A DNA stretch of 17,912 bases, taken from an uncultured Lachnospiraceae bacterium (GTDB lineage Bacteria > Bacillota > Clostridia > Lachnospirales > Lachnospiraceae). The notes under the pieces are model-generated. The model saw only the letters and a program-made list of their open reading frames with translations. It was not told the origin of the DNA and ran no database searches. Every line of letters begins with the position of its first letter. Position 1 is the stretch's first letter. Below are positions 7,437 through 15,147 of this stretch, in pieces. The position numbers were made by a program, and so were the translations under genes. Location: NCBI GenBank assembly GCA_902803625.1, contig CADCQV010000091.1:1-17912 (forward strand), in the 5' to 3' direction.

Positions 7437-8156
7437 ATGACAGACAGGGTTAAAGAACTGCCGAGGAATGAACAGCCTTACGAAAAGTGCGAAGAGTACG
7501 GCGCGGAATTTCTATCCGACGTTGAGCTTCTCTCGGTGATCTTAAGGAACGGCAGCAGGGAAATGAATTCCCTTGATACCGCAAAGGAGATCCTGAAAAA
7601 AGCCGGACCCGGCAGATCGATTGCCGGAATAGAGAACATTGCTGACAGCGACCTTCTCTCCATACCCGGAATAGGAAGGGTAAAGCTTATCCTCATAAAA
7701 TGCCTTACGGAATACTCAAAAAGACTCTGGAAGGCCGGATTAAAGAGCAATATCTGCTTTGACCATCCGAAAAAATGCGCAAGATTTTTTATGGAGGATA
7801 TGAGGCATCTTACCCATGAGGAGGTCAGGGTCGTGCTTTTGGACACAAAGGCAAATTATATCTCCTCCGAGGTGCTTACAAAGGGACTTTCGGACAGATC
7901 CCTCCTAAGCCCCAGAGAGCTATTCTCCCTGGCGCTGAAGAGAAACGCATCCCAGGTCATTGTTCTTCATAACCATCCGAGCGGCGATCCCACCCCAAGC
8001 GCGGAGGACATAGAGATGACGAGACTACTCATCATCGCAGGAAGTATTATCGGGATACGGCTTGCAGACTCAATAATCATTGGTGACGGAACCTATGTAA
8101 GTATGAGAGAGAGATTCGGTACTGAATGGAAAGATCCTTCGCTTCGCTCAGGATGA
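7437..8156 (+). CDS. radC: RadC family JAMM/MPN domain protein
   Basis: The cellular role is unsettled. The old DNA-repair assignment is doubtful, and the fold is that of a zinc metalloprotease/deubiquitinase-like JAMM domain. An N-terminal helix-hairpin-helix includes IPGIG at 76-80. The JAMM motif is complete: His178, His180, Ser188 and Asp191 in HNHPSGDPTPSAED, with an upstream acidic residue in the EVRVVLLD strand. The start is ATG after AAAGGAG. The protein is about 11 residues longer than expected after YVSMRER. The last eight residues (KDPSLRSG) and the stop are encoded by a REP that begins at 8130. radC before mreB is a conserved arrangement in Firmicutes. Confidence 0.95.
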   Translation: MTDRVKELPRNEQPYEKCEEYGAEFLSDVELLSVILRNGSREMNSLDTAKEILKKAGPGRSIAGIENIADSDLLSIPGIGRVKLILIKCLTEYSKRLWKAGLKSNICFDHPKKCARFFMEDMRHLTHEEVRVVLLDTKANYISSEVLTKGLSDRSLLSPRELFSLALKRNASQVIVLHNHPSGDPTPSAEDIEMTRLLIIAGSIIGIRLADSIIIGDGTYVSMRERFGTEWKDPSLRSG

Positions 8157-8217
8157 CATTAATGTGGATTCTGAATGATAGTAATGTGGATTCAGGATGA
8201 CAGTAATGTTGATGACT
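8130..8217. repeat. REP plus 22-bp tandem half-REPs at the radC end
   Basis: A consensus REP in reverse orientation (GATCCTTCGCTTCGCTCAGG, then ATGACA) runs from 8130 to about 8158. It is followed by tandem units of 22 bp starting at 8152, 8174 and 8196. Each has the form (G/A)ATGA-A-TAATGT-GAT; the third is cut short. Read on the opposite strand, the units begin TCATCCTGAATCCACATTA and match the 23-bp units at 16178. The array occupies the radC-mreB gap. Confidence 0.8.
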
Positions 8218-8218
8218 C

Positions 8219-8238
8219 TGCACGGCAGTGCTCCGCAG
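8219..8238. repeat. 20-bp accessory module of the repeat family (copy 2)
   Basis: TGCACGGCAGTGCTCCGCAG matches the reverse complement of 85-104 at 18 of 20 positions. It sits between the tandem half-REPs and the mreB ribosome binding site. Just downstream, TAAAATATAGAAT (8241-8253) could serve as a -10 region for the operon, but no good -35 is spaced to it. Confidence 0.65.
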
Positions 8239-8280
8239 TGTAAAATATAGAATAAGGTTTTCAGAAATAAAGGAGAATAA

Positions 8281-9303
8281 ATGTCAAATCTACCGGCCTT
8301 CGGTATTGATCTCGGTACCGGGAACATCAAGATCTACAATAATATGGACGGCACTATCCTAAGGGAAAAGAATATGATCGCCGTTATGAAAAAGGACAAC
8401 CTCTTAGCCTACGGGGATGATGCCTATGATATGTACGAGAAGGCTCCTGCGAATATCAGGACCAGCTTTCCCTTAAATAACGGTGTCATTGCGGATATCA
8501 AGGATATGCAGACCGTCTTAAAATGCTTCATTACCGACCTTACCGCAAAACAGAAGTACAGCGGTGCGGATTTCTTTCTTTCCGTTCCGAAGGACATAAC
8601 CGAGGTGGAGAAAAGAGCCTTCTTTGACCTTATCAGCGATGCCAATGTAAAGGCAAAGCGAATAATGATAGTTGACAAGGCAGTGGCTGACGGTCTCGGA
8701 CTCAATGTGGACGTGAAGACCAGCCAGGGAATGCTTGTCGTGAATTCCGGCTTCGATACCACAGAGATATCCATTCTGTCCCTGGGCGGCATAGTACTTT
8801 CAAAGCTTATAAAAATCGGCGGCAGAAAATTTGACGAAGCCATAATCGGGGCGGTCAGACGGGAATACAGTCTGATAATAGGTGAAAAGACCGCGGAAAA
8901 GGTAAAGATACAGCTTTCAAGCCCGGATTATGACGATACCGTTCCTCCCGTGGTCTACGGCAGGGATATCGAAACCGGTCTCCCGGTTGAGAGACAGATC
9001 CCCGTGGAGCTTATTGAAAGCGCATTAAACGAGAATATCAATATAATAATCGATAATATAAAGGTGATCCTTGAACGCACACCCCCGGAGCTTGCTGCGG
9101 ATGTATACCGTCATGGGATCTATTTAACCGGAGGATCTGCCTCCTTACGTAATTTCGGAAAACTCATCAATAAGGGCACGAACCTGAAGGTCAATCTGGC
9201 CGAGGATCCGGTCAGCACCGTGGCTCTCGGACTTGCCCGTGTTATAAAAGAGGAGCACTACCGTTCTGTTGCCTACTCGATAGACGGAATGTCTCCCAGA
9301 TAA
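8281..9303 (+). CDS. mreB: Divergent MreB-like actin-family rod-shape protein
   Basis: Actin-fold cytoskeletal protein that, by position at the head of mreC-mreD-PBP2-rodA, should organise cell elongation under the membrane. The 340-residue length is typical. Phosphate-1 is recognisable (GIDLGTGN, 8-15), as are FPLNNGVIADI, SVPKDITEVEKRAFFDL, SLGGIVLSKLIKIGG and the adenosine motif YLTGGSASLRNF. Phosphate-2, normally DIGGGTT, reads NSGFDTT (155-161). The usual EEPxAAAIG segment holding the catalytic Glu reads IVDKAVADG (130-138). I recall a similarly altered MreB clade in Lachnospiraceae at this locus, so this is probably a family-level variant and not a pseudogene. The start is ATG after a strong AAAGGAG. 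Confidence 0.88.
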   Translation: MSNLPAFGIDLGTGNIKIYNNMDGTILREKNMIAVMKKDNLLAYGDDAYDMYEKAPANIRTSFPLNNGVIADIKDMQTVLKCFITDLTAKQKYSGADFFLSVPKDITEVEKRAFFDLISDANVKAKRIMIVDKAVADGLGLNVDVKTSQGMLVVNSGFDTTEISILSLGGIVLSKLIKIGGRKFDEAIIGAVRREYSLIIGEKTAEKVKIQLSSPDYDDTVPPVVYGRDIETGLPVERQIPVELIESALNENINIIIDNIKVILERTPPELAADVYRHGIYLTGGSASLRNFGKLINKGTNLKVNLAEDPVSTVALGLARVIKEEHYRSVAYSIDGMSPR

Positions 9304-9309
9304 AAAAAT

Positions 9310-10191
9310 ATGCCTAGAGTACACATCAAGCGACAGAAATTTGTGATGCCGGGCCGGTACATCCTGCTTATCATTACCATCCTCTGTATAGCGCTGATGC
9401 TTCTCACCTTTTTTACGGACGCTGTGTCCGGGCCGCTTTCCTATGTGGCAAATTATACCATTGTCCCTGTGGAAAGAGGGCTGAATGCCATAGGGGAGCG
9501 CTTCAGCCTCAGGATGGAGGAGTGGAAGTCATTAAAGAATGTCTTAAGTGAAAACGAGGACTTAAAGAAGGAACTGCAGGAGCTTACCCTCGAAAAGAAC
9601 CAGCTTATCGCAGACAGATACGAACTGCAGGAGCTGAGGGAGCTCTACGGACTGGAGGACCGGTTCGGGGAATATGACAAAATCGGAGCGAGGATCATAG
9701 GAAAGGATCCTGGCAACTGGTTCTCCGTATTCCTTATCGATAAGGGTGAAGCGGACGGAATAAAGAAAAATATGAATGTGATCGCCGGGGACGGTCTCGT
9801 GGGGATCGTTACCGAGGTGGGACCTGACTATTCCACAGTCAGGGCTCTTATTGACGATGCCAGTAATGTGAGCTCCATGGTGCTCTCCACATCTGATACC
9901 GTAATGGTGACCGGAGACCTGAAGCTTATGGATTCCGGTGAGATCCGTTTTTCACAGCTTTCAAATCAGGACTCTGCCGCAGCGGTTGGAGATGAGATTG
10001 TCACCTCCAATATTTCGAACAGGTTTCTACCGGAGCTTACGGTAGGTTACATTAGCTCCATCGAAACAGATCCCAATAATCTGACAAGATCCGGAACCTT
10101 GACTCCCGCAGTTGATTTCGAGCACTTAAGCACCGTGGTTGTAATAAGGGAGCTCAAGGTCACAAGTGATCTCGGGGAGGACCAGAGGTGA
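9310..10191 (+). CDS. mreC: Rod shape-determining protein MreC
   Basis: Bitopic membrane protein that links the MreB filament to PBP2/RodA and activates the synthase. The short N-terminus is basic (KRQKF), followed by one membrane segment at about 17-39 and a leucine-rich coiled coil at about 70-115. A beta-rich periplasmic-side domain follows, with the family pattern of ARIIGKDPGNWFSVFLIDKG, GLVGIVTEVG and FLPELTVGYIS. The length of 293 residues is normal. The ATG lies 6 bases after the mreB stop. No Shine-Dalgarno is visible before it, only an A-run, so initiation probably depends on coupling to mreB. Confidence 0.95.
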   Translation: MPRVHIKRQKFVMPGRYILLIITILCIALMLLTFFTDAVSGPLSYVANYTIVPVERGLNAIGERFSLRMEEWKSLKNVLSENEDLKKELQELTLEKNQLIADRYELQELRELYGLEDRFGEYDKIGARIIGKDPGNWFSVFLIDKGEADGIKKNMNVIAGDGLVGIVTEVGPDYSTVRALIDDASNVSSMVLSTSDTVMVTGDLKLMDSGEIRFSQLSNQDSAAAVGDEIVTSNISNRFLPELTVGYISSIETDPNNLTRSGTLTPAVDFEHLSTVVVIRELKVTSDLGEDQR

Positions 10192-10712
10192 AGAAGCGAA
10201 TCTTTATTCTGATCTGTATTTTCATTTCATTCTGCCTGCAGTGCACGCTTTTCAAGGCTCTGGCTCTGGGAAAGGTGGGTCCGAACCTCCTCCTTATGCT
10301 TACCGCTGTCTTTGGCTTTATGGACGGAAAAAAGGACGGGATGTTCGCGGGCTTTTTCGCGGGACTTTTCACCGACATACTGTACGGAAACGGGATCATC
10401 GGTTTTTACATGCTGCTTTTTGTATGGGCCGGCTATGTAAACGGTATGTTCAATACCCTTTTTTACCCCGAGGATATCAAGCTCCCCCTTATACTCACAA
10501 CCTGCAGTGACTTTTTCTGCGGCTTTCTGACCTATGTATTTCTGTTCCTTTTGAGATCAAAGCTTGATCTCAGCTTCTATATTGTCCATGTGATACTTCC
10601 GGAGACTGTATATACCCTTGTGGTCACCCTGCTCCTCTATAAGCCCGTGCTGATGCTGGCAGGCTTTTTTGATGATGACGCTCCGGGAGAACGAAAGGTG
10701 AAAGATGTTTGA
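10188..10712 (+). CDS. mreD: Rod shape-determining protein MreD
   Basis: Integral membrane partner of MreC in the elongasome. The 174 residues are almost entirely hydrophobic, with about five membrane segments. They include the family-like FMDGKKDGMFAGFFAGLFTD segment, in which short charged turns separate helices. Identification rests on hydropathy and position. The GTG start overlaps the mreC stop by four bases (GTGA) and is preceded by GGGGAGG at 10174-10180. The end overlaps the next start by eight bases, so translation of the cluster is tightly coupled. Confidence 0.9.
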   Translation: MKKRIFILICIFISFCLQCTLFKALALGKVGPNLLLMLTAVFGFMDGKKDGMFAGFFAGLFTDILYGNGIIGFYMLLFVWAGYVNGMFNTLFYPEDIKLPLILTTCSDFFCGFLTYVFLFLLRSKLDLSFYIVHVILPETVYTLVVTLLLYKPVLMLAGFFDDDAPGERKVKDV

Positions 10713-13596
10713 ACAGCTTCGTGACAAGATCATAGGAGTAATGACATCCAGGCTTTTCGTTCTGGCGGCAGCCGTCTTTATCCTTTTTTCCGTACTGACT
10801 GTAAGGCTTTTCAAGCTGCAGATAATAGATGGTGAATCCTATCTCGATAATTTTACCTTAAAGATCGAAAGGGAAAAGACGATAAAGAGCACCAGGGGCT
10901 CCATATATGACAGGAACGGGATTTCCCTTGCAAAGGACACCCTCGCATATTCCGTTACAATCGAGGACAATTACGACTCCGGCTCAAAGAAGAATATGGA
11001 AATAAACAATACGATCGTGAGCCTTATGGAGATAATAGAGGAAAACGGAGACAGGCTGATAAACGATTTCGGCATTATACTCGACGAATCCGGAAATTAC
11101 CAGTTTACTATGGAGGGTACGAGGCAGCAGAGATTTTTAGCCGATCTCTACGGCAGGAACAGTATCGATGATCTGAAGGCCAGGGAAAAAAATGCCTCCC
11201 CCGACGATATAATAGAATATCTGTGCTCCGATAAGAAATTCGGGATCGGAACCTATACCCCAAGGGATGACGGAAGCTATGATTTTACACCCGGGGAGGG
11301 TTTTTCGAAGGAAGACCTTCTGAAGATAATAACCGTCAGGTACAACCTGAGCCTGAACAGCTTCCAGAAGTACATTTCCACCACGGTTGCAACAAATGTA
11401 AATGAGCGGACTGTGGCGGAGGTAATGGAGCACAGGGATGAGCTCCGCGGTGTTGATATTTCCGAGGATACCATCCGGGAATACATAGATGACCCCAGCT
11501 TTTCACACATTCTCGGCTATACAGGAAAGATAAGCGAGGAAGAGCTTATCGAATTCAATAAGGAGCCGGATATTGACAACGCCGTTGATGCGAAGAATTA
11601 TGAGCTGAATGATTATGTCGGCAAGGCCGGAATAGAGCAGGTGATGGAGAGAAAGCTCCAGGGGAAAAAGGGCCGGCAGACCATATTTGTGGATAATCTC
11701 GGGAGGGTAACGGAAACCGGTGACAAGACCGACCCTGTGGCGGGAAACGACCTGTATCTTACGATCGATTCAGACCTGCAGAAGGCGGTTTACAGGATAC
11801 TGGAGCAGAAGATAGCCGGTATTGTCATTTCAAAGATCGTCGATGAAAAGCCGGATGATTTCAGTGAGGTGAAAAGCTCGGATATCACCATCCCCATCGA
11901 CAATGTGTATTTTGCGCTTTTTGACAATAACTATTTAAGCATTGACCATCTGTCCGGTGAGAATGCGGGCCCTAATGAGAGGGAAGTCTATACGGCCTTT
12001 TCCGCAAAGCAGACCGAGGTCATAAACCGCTTAAGGGAGGAGCTTACAAACGGAGTATTGTCCTATAATGACCAGGTACTTGAGGAGCAGTCCTATGAAG
12101 CCTATGTGGTCTCCCTTCTCCAGTCCTCAAGGAGAAATGTGCTCTTAAGGGACAGTATAGATCAGGAAAACGAGATCTACCTCAAATGGAAGGACGGTAC
12201 CACCTCCCTGAAGGAATACCTGAAGGAGGCGGTTGCCAAGGGCTGGATAGATTCCACAAAGATAAATACCGGGGAAAAATACCTGGATTCCGACGAGGTC
12301 TATATTATGCTGGTCGACTATATCTGTGAGGAGCTGAAAAACGACAGGGATTTTTCCAAGAGGATAATAAAGTATATGATCCGTCAGGACGAGATAACCG
12401 GCTTCCAGATCTGTCACCTTCTCTATGAGCAGGGAAAGATCAGGGATGTGGGCAATAATCTTGCAGAGCTTGACAGCGGAGAGGTCACTCCATACCGTTT
12501 TATGAAAAAACGTTTGGAAACCCTTGAAATAACCCCTGCGGATCTGGCGCTGGATCCCTGCTCAGGCTCCAGTGTGGTCACGGATGTCAATACCGGAGAG
12601 GTTCTCGCCTGTGTATCCTACCCGAGCTTTGACAATTCAAAGCTTGCGAATACCGTTGATGCGGAATATTTCTCATCACTGCAGAACGACAAGTCCCTGC
12701 CGCTCTACGACTATGCCACACAGCAGAAGACGGCTCCCGGTTCCTCCTTTAAGCCCATTTCCTCTGCTGCGGGTCTCGAGGAGGGTGTTATAAATGCCGG
12801 GGAGAATATAGACTGCGAAGGACTTTTTGAAAAAATCACCCCTTCCCCGAAGTGCTGGATCTACCCCCATGGAACACACGGGAATCTGGATATCACCGGT
12901 GCCATAGAGAATTCCTGCAACTACTTCTTTTATGAGGTGGGTTACCGTCTGGCAAGCCGCGGAGGAATCTATAATAATGATTACGGCATAGAGAGACTCA
13001 CTAAATATGTGGATCTTTTCGGCCTTACGAATAAGTCCGGCATCGAGATAACCGAATCGGAACCGGATGTATCCACCCAGGACGTTGTGCGTTCCGCCAT
13101 CGGACAGGGCAGCCACTCCTATACCACTGTTGGACTCGCCAGATACGTGAATGCTGTTGCAAACGAGAAAAGATGCTATAACTTAAGCCTGCTTGACAAG
13201 CTGACGGATGCAAACGGAAACGTTATAACCGATTATACACCCACCATAAGGAACGAGATAAACATGGCCAGCTCCACCTGGAATCTGATCCATGAGGGAA
13301 TGAGAAAGGCCGTGGAAAGCTATGGTGCCTTTGAGGACTTCCCCATAACCGCGGGAGGAAAGACCGGTACGGCCCAGCAGATAACCACGAGACCGAACCA
13401 CGCGGTATTTATAGGCTTTGCGCCGTACAACAGACCTGAGATCGCAGTCGCCACCCGTATAGCCTACGGCTATACCTCATCAAATGCTGCAGAGGTCACC
13501 AGGGACGTTTTTAAGTATTACTTCAAGACTGAGGACAAGGACGATATTATAAGAGGAGAGGCAGTGCTTCCCGACAGTACCGCCATTTCGGACTGA
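10705..13596 (+). CDS. mrdA: Penicillin-binding protein 2 (elongation D,D-transpeptidase) with large internal insertion
   Basis: Class B PBP that cross-links the glycan made by RodA during elongation. There is one N-terminal membrane segment (about 16-36), then the dimerisation/pedestal region starting with TRGSIYDRNG. The transpeptidase motifs are Ser680-Ser-Phe-Lys683, Ser737-Cys-Asn739 and Lys886-Thr-Gly888. At 963 residues it is about 300 longer than common PBP2s of 600-700. The main excess, about residues 372-619, splits the transpeptidase domain between the LTIDSDLQKAVYRILE helix and the SVVTDVNTGEVLACVSYPSF strand. It is charged and helix-rich, with no family I recognise. The ATG overlaps mreD by eight bases, and the stop overlaps rodA by one (TGATG). 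Confidence 0.95.
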   Translation: MFEQLRDKIIGVMTSRLFVLAAAVFILFSVLTVRLFKLQIIDGESYLDNFTLKIEREKTIKSTRGSIYDRNGISLAKDTLAYSVTIEDNYDSGSKKNMEINNTIVSLMEIIEENGDRLINDFGIILDESGNYQFTMEGTRQQRFLADLYGRNSIDDLKAREKNASPDDIIEYLCSDKKFGIGTYTPRDDGSYDFTPGEGFSKEDLLKIITVRYNLSLNSFQKYISTTVATNVNERTVAEVMEHRDELRGVDISEDTIREYIDDPSFSHILGYTGKISEEELIEFNKEPDIDNAVDAKNYELNDYVGKAGIEQVMERKLQGKKGRQTIFVDNLGRVTETGDKTDPVAGNDLYLTIDSDLQKAVYRILEQKIAGIVISKIVDEKPDDFSEVKSSDITIPIDNVYFALFDNNYLSIDHLSGENAGPNEREVYTAFSAKQTEVINRLREELTNGVLSYNDQVLEEQSYEAYVVSLLQSSRRNVLLRDSIDQENEIYLKWKDGTTSLKEYLKEAVAKGWIDSTKINTGEKYLDSDEVYIMLVDYICEELKNDRDFSKRIIKYMIRQDEITGFQICHLLYEQGKIRDVGNNLAELDSGEVTPYRFMKKRLETLEITPADLALDPCSGSSVVTDVNTGEVLACVSYPSFDNSKLANTVDAEYFSSLQNDKSLPLYDYATQQKTAPGSSFKPISSAAGLEEGVINAGENIDCEGLFEKITPSPKCWIYPHGTHGNLDITGAIENSCNYFFYEVGYRLASRGGIYNNDYGIERLTKYVDLFGLTNKSGIEITESEPDVSTQDVVRSAIGQGSHSYTTVGLARYVNAVANEKRCYNLSLLDKLTDANGNVITDYTPTIRNEINMASSTWNLIHEGMRKAVESYGAFEDFPITAGGKTGTAQQITTRPNHAVFIGFAPYNRPEIAVATRIAYGYTSSNAAEVTRDVFKYYFKTEDKDDIIRGEAVLPDSTAISD

Positions 13597-14711
13597 TGTT
13601 TCCAAAAGCTTATCATATAAAAAACTATGATTTCGTTTTAATACTGTTTTCGGTGATCATTTCGGTTTACGGAGTGGTGATAATCGGCAGCGCCCGTGAA
13701 TCCGTACAGTCCCGCCAGATCGTGGGGCTTATTATCGGCATCTGCATGATGATAATCCTTTCCCTGGTGGATTACCGCTTTCTTTTGAATTTTTACTGGA
13801 TTTATTATATCCTGAGCCTTATTCTGCTGTTTTCCGTTCTCTATCTGGGATCCTCCCATGGCGGCGCCACCAGATGGATCACTATTGCCGGAATACAATT
13901 CCAGCCCTCTGAGGTTGCCAAATTTCTGTTGATTTTATTCTTTGCAAAGTTTATTATGAAAAATAAGGAAAAACTGAATACGGTCAGCCGTATCCTTGCA
14001 GGTCTGGGACTGTTCCTCTTTCCCTGGATTCTGATCTACAAGGAACCCGATCTTTCCACAAGTATGGTCTTTATCCTGATTTTTCTTACTATGCTCTTTA
14101 TTGGGGGGCTTTCACTAAGGATAATCTTCGGAACACTTGCGGTCGGAGTTCCGGTTATCGTACTTGGTCTGATGCTGGTACTGCAGCCGAATCAGGAGAT
14201 CATCAAGGACTACCAGCAGGCACGGATCCTTGCCTGGCTGCAGCCTGAGAATTATTCGAATGACGAGGGTTACCAGCAGCAGAATTCCATAGTTGCCATT
14301 GGCTCCGGGCAGCTTACAGGAAAGGGCTACAAGAATAACGAGGTCGGTTCCGTGAAGAACGGGAACTTTATCTCCGAACCGCAGACGGATTTTATCTTTG
14401 CCATTGTCGGAGAGGAACTTGGATTTTTAGGCTGTATGGCGATTCTTATCCTTATCCTCATCATTATCGTTGAGGTCCTGAGGATAGGATGGAGTGCCCC
14501 GGATATTTCCGGCACACTTGTTTGTGCCGGGGTGGCGGCCCACCTCGGCTTCCAGACATTTTTCAATGTCGCCGTTACAACCGCAGTTCTGCCGAATACA
14601 GGTATTCCGCTTCCCTTTGTGAGCTACGGTATGACTTCACTTATCAGTATTTTCATGGAGCTTGGGGTAGTCCTCAATGTGGGACTTTTAAGACAGAAGG
14701 ATCGTTTTTAG
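13596..14711 (+). CDS. rodA: SEDS peptidoglycan glycosyltransferase RodA
   Basis: Polymerises lipid II into glycan strands as the partner of PBP2. The 371 residues have about ten membrane segments. Conserved SEDS features are ATRWI (Arg93, Trp94), QPSEVAKFLLILF, KEPDLST, GSGQLTGKGYKNN, the extracellular PQTDFIFAIVGEELGF loop with Asp265 (equivalent to the essential Asp of characterised RodA), and PLPFVSYGMTSL. The RodA assignment over FtsW rests on the adjacent PBP2 gene. The start ATG shares one base with the PBP2 stop. In many Clostridia minC-minD-minE sit between these two genes; here they do not. Confidence 0.96.
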   Translation: MFPKAYHIKNYDFVLILFSVIISVYGVVIIGSARESVQSRQIVGLIIGICMMIILSLVDYRFLLNFYWIYYILSLILLFSVLYLGSSHGGATRWITIAGIQFQPSEVAKFLLILFFAKFIMKNKEKLNTVSRILAGLGLFLFPWILIYKEPDLSTSMVFILIFLTMLFIGGLSLRIIFGTLAVGVPVIVLGLMLVLQPNQEIIKDYQQARILAWLQPENYSNDEGYQQQNSIVAIGSGQLTGKGYKNNEVGSVKNGNFISEPQTDFIFAIVGEELGFLGCMAILILILIIIVEVLRIGWSAPDISGTLVCAGVAAHLGFQTFFNVAVTTAVLPNTGIPLPFVSYGMTSLISIFMELGVVLNVGLLRQKDRF

Positions 14712-14745
14712 GACCCGGATGGATCCCGGATCCAAAGGAGAAGGT

Positions 14746-15141
14746 ATGAATATCGGATTGGTTGCGCATGACGCAAAAAAGAAGCTTATGCAGAATTTCT
14801 GCATAGCTTACCGTGGGATTCTTTCCCATCATGAACTCTATGCCACCGGCACCACCGGACGGCTTATTGAGGAGATCACGAACCTTTCCATCCACAAATT
14901 TCTGGCAGGGCACTTAGGGGGTGAGCAGCAGCTCGGTGCCCAGATAGAGCAGAATGAGATGGATCTGGTCATCTTTTTACGTGATCCGCTGACATCAAAG
15001 CAGCATGAGCCTGACGTGAATAATGTGGTAAGGCTCTGTGACATGCATAATATCCCGCTCGCTACAAACCTTGCGACAGCAGAGCTCCTGATCAAATCAC
15101 TTGACAGGGGTGACCTTGAGTGGCGGGAAATGTATAAATGA
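14746..15141 (+). CDS. mgsA: Methylglyoxal synthase MgsA
   Basis: Converts dihydroxyacetone phosphate to methylglyoxal and phosphate, a bypass of lower glycolysis under phosphate limitation or sugar excess. The 131 residues contain VAHD (His8), the phosphate-binding ATGTTG (33-38), FLRDP (Asp80) and HEPDV (His87, Asp90). These match the active-site residues His19, Asp91, His98 and Asp101 of the E. coli enzyme. The general base of the E. coli enzyme, Asp71 in GGDQQ, is Glu60 here (GGEQQ, codon 14923-14925), and the preceding SGP is AGH. I chose ATG 14746 over the upstream in-frame ATG 14719 because AAAGGAGAAGG lies just before it and the protein then matches family starts. The gene ends the elongasome cluster in many Clostridia too. 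Confidence 0.95.
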   Translation: MNIGLVAHDAKKKLMQNFCIAYRGILSHHELYATGTTGRLIEEITNLSIHKFLAGHLGGEQQLGAQIEQNEMDLVIFLRDPLTSKQHEPDVNNVVRLCDMHNIPLATNLATAELLIKSLDRGDLEWREMYK

Positions 15142-15147
15142 TCTCTC

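Noticed and set aside
8152..8217. Iteron-type replication origin or operator array
   Set aside because: The units match half of a dispersed intergenic repeat, and no replication initiator gene is nearby.
10166..10510. A 114-codon plus-strand frame overlapping mreC and mreD
   Set aside because: It is out of frame with both genes and has no hydrophobic segments or family signs; mreD explains the region.
14719..14745. Upstream in-frame ATG for mgsA
   Set aside because: A strong ribosome binding site lies just before 14746, and family members begin with M-(K/N)-I-x-L-(I/V)-AHD.
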